Assembly: GCF_900112795.1 (NCBI RefSeq)
Contig: NZ_FONA01000029.1
Location: forward strand, 1-32,780
DNA length: 32,780 nt
Reading direction: 5' to 3'
From: Thermophagus xiamenensis
Lineage (GTDB): Bacteria > Bacteroidota > Bacteroidia > Bacteroidales > Marinilabiliaceae
Positions 1 to 7,900 of this stretch are shown piece by piece (position 1 is the stretch's first letter; every line of letters begins with the position of its first letter). The notes under the pieces were generated by a model, which made no database searches, was not told the DNA's origin, and saw only the letters and a program-made list of their open reading frames with translations. Position numbers and translations under genes: made by a program.

Positions 1-1
1 T

Positions 2-70
2 CATTTTAGCAATACTATGAATTCTAACGGACTTACCAATGGGGATGGTATGCTCTTAAAGCACCTATAA
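2..70 (+). other. Possible 3' tail of a repeated gene cut by the window edge
   Basis: Reading from base 2 gives 22 codons without a stop, ending at TAA 68-70, with the peptide tail NGDGMLLKHL. The hairpin at 122-145 follows about 50 bases later, as expected for a gene end plus terminator. The identical frame occurs on the minus strand at the right end, so two copies of the same gene tail may point inward. The open frame is too short to prove coding and I do not recognise the protein. Confidence 0.22.
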
Positions 71-121
71 CAACAATTTTAATTAACATATAACTATCTT
101 GAAAAACTTATGTAAATAAAA

Positions 122-145
122 AAGCCGGAATTTCAATCCCGGCTT
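122..145. terminator. Bidirectional terminator-like hairpin in left repeat arm
   Basis: AAGCCGG (122-128) pairs with CCGGCTT (139-145) around a 10-base loop. Read leftward it is followed by a good T-tract (GGCTTTTTTATTT). Read rightward the T-tract is weaker (CTGTGTTTTATT). It would isolate the first lipoprotein gene from transcription entering from outside. Confidence 0.6.
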
Positions 146-205
146 CTGTGTTTTATTCTAATTTTTTCTTACTTCTGAAATTGCCTAATTAAAATTGAAA
201 TTTCT

Positions 206-1552
206 ATGAAAACATCGGTTCTCAATCGAGCAAAGAGATGGGGGGATACAGCTTATCCGCCTATTGAAAGCTTTAAAAAAATGTTATTGTTAACGTTGGT
301 TTCAATTTTTATTGCATTCCAATTTATTTCATGCGATGATGATGAACCACCAAGCATTGTTGACCATGATCCATCACTTCCGGTAAAACTTGAATCATTT
401 ATGCCTGATAGTGGAGGTATTCGAACCAAATTTATCGTCAAAGGATCCAATTTCGGTTCGGATATTTCGAAAGTTAAAGTTCTTTTTTCAGAAGATGAAA
501 AAGAAGCCACAATTTTAGGTGTTGATAATGAGACAATCTATTGTCTTGTCCCCAAACAAGCAGGTGGAGACAACGTGGTGAATGTGGTTGTGGAGGACGA
601 TACTATAGCCTTCGACAATACCTTTCATTACATAGTGCGAGAGAATGTATCAACCATAACGGGTGTCCGGGGCGATAATTCGTTAGTTGACGGAAGTTTA
701 TCAGAAGCACGATTCAATTATCTTTATGGAGTAGCTGCAGTTGCTGGAGGAGATATCATTGTGGCTGAGATGTATGCTGGGAATATCCGTTATATAGCGG
801 TTGAAGATAATAGAGTAACAACGCTTCTTACTAACTTTTTCACTGCTATGCCGGCAGTTACTAAAGATCGAACAAAAGTCTTTTTTGTTGGCAAACAGCG
901 TCCTCACAAAATATACTTGCTAGATCAGGAAAATCTTTGGGAACCCGAGCTATTCGTTTCTTCTATCCCCGGGTTTAATGGCGACATATGGTCTGCCGCC
1001 TTCGATGATACCGAGGAATGGCTTTATTTCTTCGATAGCACTGGAAAGTTCGGACGGTTAGAAATGAACAATCCCAGTAATGTAGAGGTACTTGCAGAAA
1101 ATATTCCTAGAGGAAACGGAACACATAATTGTCTGGCCTATAGTCCTTATCACGATTGTTTCTTTTATACTATCTACACCACACAGGCTGTTTATAGGCT
1201 GAGCAAAGATGGTAGCGAATATGAGCTTTGGATTGGTGGCAACGGACAGGGAGTCTCTACCGGACATCGTACCGAAGCAGCTCAGCTTTACTATCCGGGT
1301 GGTCTCACCGTTGATGAGGATGGCAATATCTATGTGGTTAATATTGATGGGAATACCATTGTAAAATGTGATCGAAAATCCGATTTCGTGAGCCTTTTGG
1401 CCGGCGTTCCTCTAACCATGGGACATAAAGATGGGCCACCGCTGGAAGCCCAGTTTTATTTGCCCTTTGGTATTTCAATTGATGAGGATGGTAATTTTAT
1501 CATTTGCGAATGTTGGGGATCTGGTGTTGTCAGGAAACTTGCCATTGAATAG
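206..1552 (+). CDS. IPT/TIG and NHL-repeat lipoprotein, putative surface glycan-binding protein
   Basis: A 448-residue secreted lipoprotein. A hydrophobic stretch (about 26-42) ends in the lipobox FISC with Cys43, followed by DDDE, an acidic patch typical of surface-exported Bacteroidota lipoproteins. Residues ~57-142 look like an IPT/TIG Ig-like domain (SFMPDSGG, IKGSNFG-like VKGSNFGSD). Residues ~150-448 look like NHL beta-propeller blades (GGLTVDEDGNIYVVN, PFGISIDEDGNFIICE). IPT-NHL proteins commonly sit beside SusC/SusD pairs and are thought to help bind glycan at the cell surface; no enzyme motif is visible. ATG 206 gives an unusually long n-region; ATG 281 is an alternative, but it would lose the lysines before the hydrophobic core. 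The gene lies 104 bp before the SusC-like ORF and starts just inside the left repeat arm. Confidence 0.82.
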   Translation: MKTSVLNRAKRWGDTAYPPIESFKKMLLLTLVSIFIAFQFISCDDDEPPSIVDHDPSLPVKLESFMPDSGGIRTKFIVKGSNFGSDISKVKVLFSEDEKEATILGVDNETIYCLVPKQAGGDNVVNVVVEDDTIAFDNTFHYIVRENVSTITGVRGDNSLVDGSLSEARFNYLYGVAAVAGGDIIVAEMYAGNIRYIAVEDNRVTTLLTNFFTAMPAVTKDRTKVFFVGKQRPHKIYLLDQENLWEPELFVSSIPGFNGDIWSAAFDDTEEWLYFFDSTGKFGRLEMNNPSNVEVLAENIPRGNGTHNCLAYSPYHDCFFYTIYTTQAVYRLSKDGSEYELWIGGNGQGVSTGHRTEAAQLYYPGGLTVDEDGNIYVVNIDGNTIVKCDRKSDFVSLLAGVPLTMGHKDGPPLEAQFYLPFGISIDEDGNFIICECWGSGVVRKLAIE

Positions 1553-1655
1553 AAAGGAGTGAAGTATATTGCCTATGACCAAATACTACATTAAATACCT
1601 CTCCGACAGAAAATCGTTCTTCAGATAATTAAAAAAATTAAAATATTAAATTATT

Positions 1656-3587
1656 ATGAAAAGCAAAATAATTTTTCTGGTATTACTATGCCTGAATATT
1701 TGTACGGTTCACTGGTTGCAAGCACAGGATTCAGACCAGGGATACGTCATTTCCGGAACTGTCATGGAAGAAAACGGTGAACCTCTTCCCGGAGTAAATA
1801 TAGCAGTTGCAGGTGGTACAATTGGTACCATTAGCGACATGGACGGTCGTTTTAAATTGGGCAACATTGCTCCGGGGGATACCGTTATTTTTTCTTTTAT
1901 TGGTTTTGATACCTATGAAATGGTGGTGAATGAAAGTAGGTCGCGTTTGAGAATTGCCCTTCAACCTAAGATTGACGAGCTTGACCAAGTGATAGTTGTA
2001 GGTCACGGAACTCAACGGCGGGTTACAACAACGGGTGCCATCACTTCGATCAATGCGGCAGACCTCCAGGTGCCTGCAGTGTCGGTAAGTAATATGATTG
2101 CCGGTAGAGTCCCGGGGGTGATAGGGTTGAGCCGTAGTGGTGAACCTGGCAATGACTTTTCAGAATTCTGGATAAGAGGAATCAGTACTTTTGGTGCCAA
2201 CGCCAGTGCACTGGTTTTAATCGATGGAGTAGAAGGGAATCTTAACGATGTTGATCCAGTGGATATAGAATCATTTACTGTATTGAAAGATGCATCAGCA
2301 ACTGCAGTATATGGAGTTCGAGGAGCTAATGGCGTGGTATTAATTACAACCAAACGTGGTAAAGCAGGAAAACTGAAAGTAAATTTTAAAGCCAATCGTA
2401 CCTATACCGAACCAGGCCGTTTGCCAGAATATGTAGATGCGGCTACTTATGCCCGACTGGCCAATGAAGCTCGTGTAGTGCGTGGATTGGAGCCCAAATA
2501 TAGCGATGTGGAGATTGAATTGTTTGAACGTGGATTGGACCCCGATTTGTATCCCAATGTTAACTGGAGAGACGAAATCCTTAAAGATCATTCCTATTAT
2601 GGTCAATATAATCTGAATATTTCCGGTGGGGGTACAAATGCACGCTATTACGTCAGCCTGGGTTACCAAAATAAAGATGGTATATTTAAGCAGGATGAGT
2701 CGGCAAATAAGTACGATGTTAATGTCAACTATCACAAATATAATTTCCGCTCAAATATTGACATGGATTTAAGTCCTACCACCAAGCTTTTGTTGAGCCT
2801 GGAAGACGTGATAGCCGAACAGAATGCACCTGGGTATGGTGATGACAATAATGCCTTGTGGGCAGCACAAGCTAACCTGACGCCCGTGACCGTACCTGTA
2901 AAATACAGTAATGGCCAGTTAGCTGCATACGGAAGTAATGGCAATCAGATTTCACCATATGTATTACTCAATTATACCGGCTATAAACGAAATAGCCAAA
3001 ATACGGTCAATATGAAATTAAAACTTTCTCAGGACCTCGATTTTATTACCGAAGGGCTTGATGCCTCCGGTCTTTTCTCCTGGACATATTATGGTCAGCA
3101 TCAGTCGGGGCGTAATAAAATGCCTGATCTTTATTATGCTTCAGGACGGCAAAATGACGGCTCTTTGATTACCAGAAGAACGGTTACCAGTACCGATGCA
3201 TCCTATTGGCAGTCAGCCTATATATCACGATCGCTCTATTTTGAAGCACAAATAAATTACAATCGTCTGTTTAACGATAAACACCGGGTTACAGGATTAA
3301 TCCATGCTTACCGGCAGGACGAACGCAATTCGTATGGTGCCAATTATGATGATGTTATACCCGTTAGGTACCAGGCAATCTCGGGTCGGGCTACCGCTGC
3401 CTATAATCGGCCTATTGTTGGTATGAATGTTCGAGCTAAAAGCTCTGAAAGAGAAAAATATTATACGCGCACTACTCTTAATAATAATCTGACTCAACGA
3501 GTATGGTCTTTTAAAATGTATTTCTGGCCTATTCCTAAAAGTGCTTTGGATAAAAACTCAAAATTGAGACAAAATCCAGGATGGTAG
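1656..3587 (+). CDS. SusC N-terminal half fused in frame to SusD C-terminus (deletion fusion)
   Basis: The 643-residue ORF begins as a normal SusC TonB-dependent transporter: signal peptide ending near LQAQ (~24), carboxypeptidase-regulatory-like domain (VISGTVMEENGEPLPGVNI, ~31-110), TonB-box/plug start (DQVIVVGHGTQ), plug with VLKDASATAVYGVRGANGV, then barrel strands to about residue 584. From Arg585 (nt ~3408) it resembles the end of a SusD: RPIVGMNV, EREKYYTRTTLNNNLT and the hallmark MYFWPIPKSALDKN...QNPGW. SusC proteins are usually ~1000 residues and end in an aromatic barrel strand, and SusD is ~500-600, so roughly 2.5-3 kb appears to be missing with frame kept. The product has half a barrel and no SusD lipobox, and is unlikely to transport. 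Sequencing or assembly misjoin is the main alternative. Confidence 0.85.
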   Translation: MKSKIIFLVLLCLNICTVHWLQAQDSDQGYVISGTVMEENGEPLPGVNIAVAGGTIGTISDMDGRFKLGNIAPGDTVIFSFIGFDTYEMVVNESRSRLRIALQPKIDELDQVIVVGHGTQRRVTTTGAITSINAADLQVPAVSVSNMIAGRVPGVIGLSRSGEPGNDFSEFWIRGISTFGANASALVLIDGVEGNLNDVDPVDIESFTVLKDASATAVYGVRGANGVVLITTKRGKAGKLKVNFKANRTYTEPGRLPEYVDAATYARLANEARVVRGLEPKYSDVEIELFERGLDPDLYPNVNWRDEILKDHSYYGQYNLNISGGGTNARYYVSLGYQNKDGIFKQDESANKYDVNVNYHKYNFRSNIDMDLSPTTKLLLSLEDVIAEQNAPGYGDDNNALWAAQANLTPVTVPVKYSNGQLAAYGSNGNQISPYVLLNYTGYKRNSQNTVNMKLKLSQDLDFITEGLDASGLFSWTYYGQHQSGRNKMPDLYYASGRQNDGSLITRRTVTSTDASYWQSAYISRSLYFEAQINYNRLFNDKHRVTGLIHAYRQDERNSYGANYDDVIPVRYQAISGRATAAYNRPIVGMNVRAKSSEREKYYTRTTLNNNLTQRVWSFKMYFWPIPKSALDKNSKLRQNPGW

Positions 3588-3809
3588 AAGAAATTTAGAG
3601 TAGAGAAAATAGTTTATAGAGTAAGGGGAAAGGGTAAAAGGATATTGGTGGGTCGGATATGGGGTATAGTTGGGATTGCAAAATTAAGGGAAATAGAGGT
3701 TAGGATCCGAGTATTCTTGTAGACAATTTTTTTAAGAATCGCAACGCTTTACACCCTATTTCCCCTAAACTCACAATTCAAAACGTACAATTTTTAAAGA
3801 GATATTGCT
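3588..3809. other. Purine-rich spacer with imperfect inverted repeats
   Basis: This is 222 bases without a gene. The first ~130 bases of the plus strand are almost all purine plus T, with many G runs (GGGG, GGG, GGGG, GGG). Near 3755-3772 the pyrimidine block ACCCTATTTCCCCTAAAC is roughly complementary to both AAGGGGAAAGGGTAAA (~3622) and TTAAGGGAAATAGAGG (~3684). No clear promoter was found. Confidence 0.5.
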
Positions 3810-4697
3810 ATGAAACAGATAATTACATTTTTGGCATTCATTATGGCTGTGGTAACAGGGTGTAGTGAGGACAGCCCTCTTGAAGAGGAACAATATGTTA
3901 AACAAGTTTATATTGTTGGCGCTGACGAAACTACTAATATGGGGATGTCAATTGTTGAAATTCCTTACCATGATACAGAGGAACAGTCAACTTTTATTTC
4001 GGTCGCTACAGGTGGAAGTTTAAATATAGACAGAGACATTACTGTAACAATAGAAGAAGCCGGTAGTGAGCCTATTGATGATTACAATTTTAAATATCGT
4101 TCCGGAGAGGATGTGCTGTATCGCCCTTTAGATCCCTCTTATTATCGTATTCCCGATAATAAGGTGGTTATCAAAAAAGGTGAGGTGTACGGACGAATGC
4201 CTATTTTAATCCGAACGGCCGATCTTCATTGCGATTCACTTTATGCGCTGACTTTTAAAATTAAATCGGTCTCTGATCCTGATTATATTTCTATAAGGTC
4301 CACCGATACCGTGCTTATTCAATCCTACACCTTTGTGAATGACTATTCAGGAATATATCAATCCGAAGGTTATTATTACCAGTGGGTTGATGGAAAAGCT
4401 TACGGTGATTCCACTTCCATTGCCACCACAAGGAATTTTAAAGCGACTGACGCTACCACGGTTCGGTTGTTTCATCTTGCTTATACCGAAACTTATGAGA
4501 ATATTGATGCATATGCTCTTACTTTTTCGATTGGAGAGGATAATTCCATTACCGTTGACGGGTGGGGAAGCATGAATATCACCGATGGGGGTGGTACTTA
4601 TGATCCTGAAACCAGTACTTTCTCGGTATGGTATAATTATGAGTCAGGAGGTGCAGAATATCAATTTTCAGGCACTTTTATCAAAAGTGAGGATTGA
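3810..4697 (+). CDS. DUF1735/DUF4361-type PUL lipoprotein, putative glycan-binding
   Basis: A 295-residue lipoprotein: signal peptide with lipobox VTGC (Cys18), then acidic SEDSPLEEE. The N-terminal part (~25-165) has the look of the BT_3987-like DUF1735 fold: early YIVGADE, ITVTIEEAG, YYRIPDNKVVIKKGEVYGRMPILI and a LTFKIKSV strand. The C-terminal part (~170-295) resembles DUF4361: YSGIYQSEGYYYQWVDG, a Thr-rich strand run and the ending FSGTFIKSED. Such proteins lie next to SusC/SusD pairs and are presumed surface glycan-binding proteins. No catalytic residues are evident. It follows the SusC::SusD fusion after 222 bp and ends before a strong bidirectional terminator, so it closes this small locus. 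Family assignment is by pattern recognition only. Confidence 0.72.
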   Translation: MKQIITFLAFIMAVVTGCSEDSPLEEEQYVKQVYIVGADETTNMGMSIVEIPYHDTEEQSTFISVATGGSLNIDRDITVTIEEAGSEPIDDYNFKYRSGEDVLYRPLDPSYYRIPDNKVVIKKGEVYGRMPILIRTADLHCDSLYALTFKIKSVSDPDYISIRSTDTVLIQSYTFVNDYSGIYQSEGYYYQWVDGKAYGDSTSIATTRNFKATDATTVRLFHLAYTETYENIDAYALTFSIGEDNSITVDGWGSMNITDGGGTYDPETSTFSVWYNYESGGAEYQFSGTFIKSED

Positions 4698-4806
4698 AAA
4701 TGATATCGCTATGATTTGGAAGGTTTGATACAACAAAAAACTGCAGAAAGTTTGATATAAAGAAAGGTTATACCTAATCCATGAGTTAATTTAATTTTTT
4801 ATATTA

Positions 4807-4840
4807 AAAAGGCTGTCCGATATGTTTTGGACAGCCTTTT
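4807..4840. terminator. Strong bidirectional intrinsic terminator
   Basis: AAAAGGCTGTCC (4807-4818) is perfectly complementary to GGACAGCCTTTT (4829-4840) around a 10-base loop, giving a 12-bp stem with A/T tails on both sides. It sits between two converging genes, the rightward DUF4361-type lipoprotein and the leftward regulator, and can serve both. Confidence 0.88.
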
Positions 4841-4984
4841 GTTGTGCATCGCCCTGACCGAAAAATAATTATGGGTTTATTTTTTCTTAGGCATTGGACC
4901 GTTGTCGTTCGAAGAAGCCATTGGAAATGATCAGGCATCATTGGTTTAGCACCAATTTTTATGTAAGACTTTCTGATCCAATTG

Positions 4985-7900
4985 TTATCCCAAATGTTTT
5001 TTCTGATATTGAGACGGTGTCATGCCAAATTCCTTTTTAAATGAAGTGCCGAAATAGCTTACGTCTTTGAATCCGCAGCGAAAAGCAACTTCGGAAATGG
5101 ATAAGGTATTTTCTTCAAGCAGTTCTCTGGCTTTCATCATTTTCATTTTGCGGATGAATGTGTTGGGATTGATATTGAGCAGTTCCGAAGTTTTGCGATA
5201 GAGCATGGATTGACTAATTGATAACTCTTCGGCAAGCATTTTCACGGAAAAATCAGGATTGGAAAGGTTCTGGTCAATAATTTTCCGGGCACGGGTAAGA
5301 AAATCATTTTGATTGTTTGTTTGATTGTTGTTTGGGTTGGCCTTGAGGGATAAGGTTCTTTGTTGTTTGGCGAGCAATGCCTCTATTCTTGCCAGGAGAG
5401 TGTTCAGACTAAAAGGTTTGGTGATATAACTGTCGGCCTGTGCACGATAACCCTGTGCTCGCTCTTCTTCTGATATTTTGGCGGTGAGCAGAATAACGCT
5501 AATATGAGAGGTAGTCTTATTTTTTTTGATTTTTCGGCACATCTCAAGACCATTCATGGCCGGCATAAGTACATCCGAAATGATGAGGTTGGGTTTTTTA
5601 TTAACTGCTGTTTCGTACCCTATTAACCCGTTGGGCGCTTCCATTACAGTGAAATAGCTTTCAAGACTTCCTTTCAGGATCTTGCGCAAATCGGCATTAT
5701 CCTCTACTATCAGTATCTCCGGCTTGTTATCAAAGGTTTTTTGAAGGTTTTTTATTCGAAGCAGTGTTTCTTCTTCTACCTCATCCGGCTCCATAAAATA
5801 ATCGGGTTCTTTTTGCGTACTGATTTCAGTAATTTCATTTTTTCCAAAAGCTTTTTTGTTGACCGGTATTGAGAAGGCTACGGTGGTGCCTTCCCCCGGC
5901 TTGCTGGTAAGTTTGATGAACCCTTTATGCGCCTCGACCATGGATTTAGTCAGCGTAAGACCTATCCCGAATCCTCCGGGTTGTTCCGGTGTGTTGTTTA
6001 CCGACTGGTATCTGTTAAAAATTTGTTTTTGTCGATCATAACTAATGCCGGGCCCGGTGTCTTTTATTTCGAAGCAGGCGAGTGTCTTATTTTCCGTTTT
6101 TTTTAGAATTAGGCTCAACCTAATGGTTCCTTCGCCAGGCGTAAATTTAAAAGCATTGGATAAAATGTTATAGAGAATGATGTCTAGTTTTTCCTGGTCG
6201 AACCACAAATTGGTCTCCGGACAGCTGATCTCGCAATGAAACTCAATCTGATTTTTCCGTGCCAGTGGAATGAAATTATCGCATATGTTTTGGGTAAACA
6301 GTTTTAAATTTCCTGCACTCACCGATAACGGCAGCTTTTCCACTTCCGCTTTGCTGTAGTATAAAAATTGCCTGTTAAGCTTGTTTAGGCGATGGATATT
6401 TCTTTGAGCCAAAATGAGATCTTTTTTTAAAGGGGAAGTGCGGGCCTGCTTCCAGTCCTCTATGAGAAATGAAAGAATACTTAAAGGTGTGAGGAATTCA
6501 TGTGAGATATTGGCAAAAAGACTTTGTTTGAATTTATTGAGCTTATCGGATTTTTGTCGTTCCAGATGTTCCATTTCCAGGGCATGTTTCACTTTCTGGT
6601 TTTTGCGTTCCATCAGAAAAATCAACAGTATAAAGCTACCGAAAATCAGAGCATAGAATGAAAATGCCCACCATGTTTTATAAGGTGCAGGTTTTACTTT
6701 GATAAAGAGTTGTTCAGGCTTCGGATTCCAGTGCCCCTGACTGTTAGAGCCTTTGATCTTCAGGGTGTAATCGCCCGGCTTCAGGTTGGCATAATTAAGG
6801 GTTCGCATGTCGGCATTGAGGATTCGCCATCCCTCTTCCAGGCCTTCGAGACGTACGGCATATTTGTTGTTCTCGGGCTGGGAATATGAAAGGGCGGCAA
6901 AGGTGACGGAAAAACTATTTTTCAGATGGTTTAATATCAGTGGTCTGTCGGGTGTTGTAATACCGGATACCGGTACGTTCATCACTTTAACTTCGGTGAT
7001 TACTACCGGAGGAATGAAGCTGTTCGGATCTATATCTTCGGGATTAAAATAGTTGAAACCGTGATTGCCACCAAAACAGAGATTTCCCCTGTTGTCTTTA
7101 AAAGCAGCCCCTTTGTTGAAGATATTGCCTTGCAAACCATTCTCCTTGAGGAAATAATTGGAGCGAATGGAATCGCTTGTTATGGCCATTCTTGTCAGAC
7201 CACGGTTGGTGCCAATCCATAGATTGTTGTCGTTATCTTGTTTGATGGCATAAATAATATCACCTGATACATAGGGGGCATAGGATAAAAATCTTTGATT
7301 AGCAGGAGTCCATTTAAAGAGACCTCCTCCTCCCGAACCTATCCATATGTTCTGTTTCGCATCCTCGAAGAGCGTTAGAATGTGATCGGTGATTAACCCG
7401 TTACGCTCTTTTTGGGCGGCCTGGAAGCGCTGAAAAAGCAATGGATAGTGATTTTTTATGTCGGACGATGACCAGTTAAGGCCTCCGTCAAAGGTGGCTA
7501 CCCATAAATGACCATTGTGGTCAATTAATATTTTGGATATGCGATTGCTGCTGAGCGAAGTTTCATTGTCTTCTTCTGTAGCATATCTGATAATAAAAAA
7601 ATTGCGAAAATTGGCCGGTTCGCCCGGTACTATTTTGTAAAGACCGTTTTCAGTGCCTACCCATATAAAACCCAGTGAATCTTCTTGTAAATCGTATATT
7701 TCGCGGGAAGGGAAGCTATATTGAGGGATATTTTTATTGATGATTAGATGCTCTCCGGTTTGTGGATTAACTTTAATAAGTCCCATGTAACGGGTTCCCA
7801 GCCAAAGATAGCCTTTGCTATCCCAAAGAAAACAATTGACCGTGTTGAGGTCCGAAGGCAATTGATTAAATTCCGGCAATTGAGAGAACCGGGTAAAGGA

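Larger units (their letters stand above)
1..199. repeat. Left arm of ~200 bp inverted repeat
   Basis: This stretch matches the reverse complement of 32581-32780 with about six differences. The outermost 95 bases are identical; the first difference is A96 against G in the partner. The other differences are a small substitution/indel patch at 119-123, one base in the hairpin loop at 134 and one base at about 189. Similarity stops seven bases before the first ATG at 206. It contains a terminator-like hairpin and, upstream of it, a short frame that could be the tail of a gene. The match is seen directly; whether it is a mobile-element end, a duplicated gene tail or a contig-end repeat cannot be decided here. 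Confidence 0.95.

Noticed and set aside
1731-2735. Minus-strand ORFs of 90-130 codons inside the SusC fusion
   Set aside because: They lie opposite clearly coding SusC sequence and show no family features.
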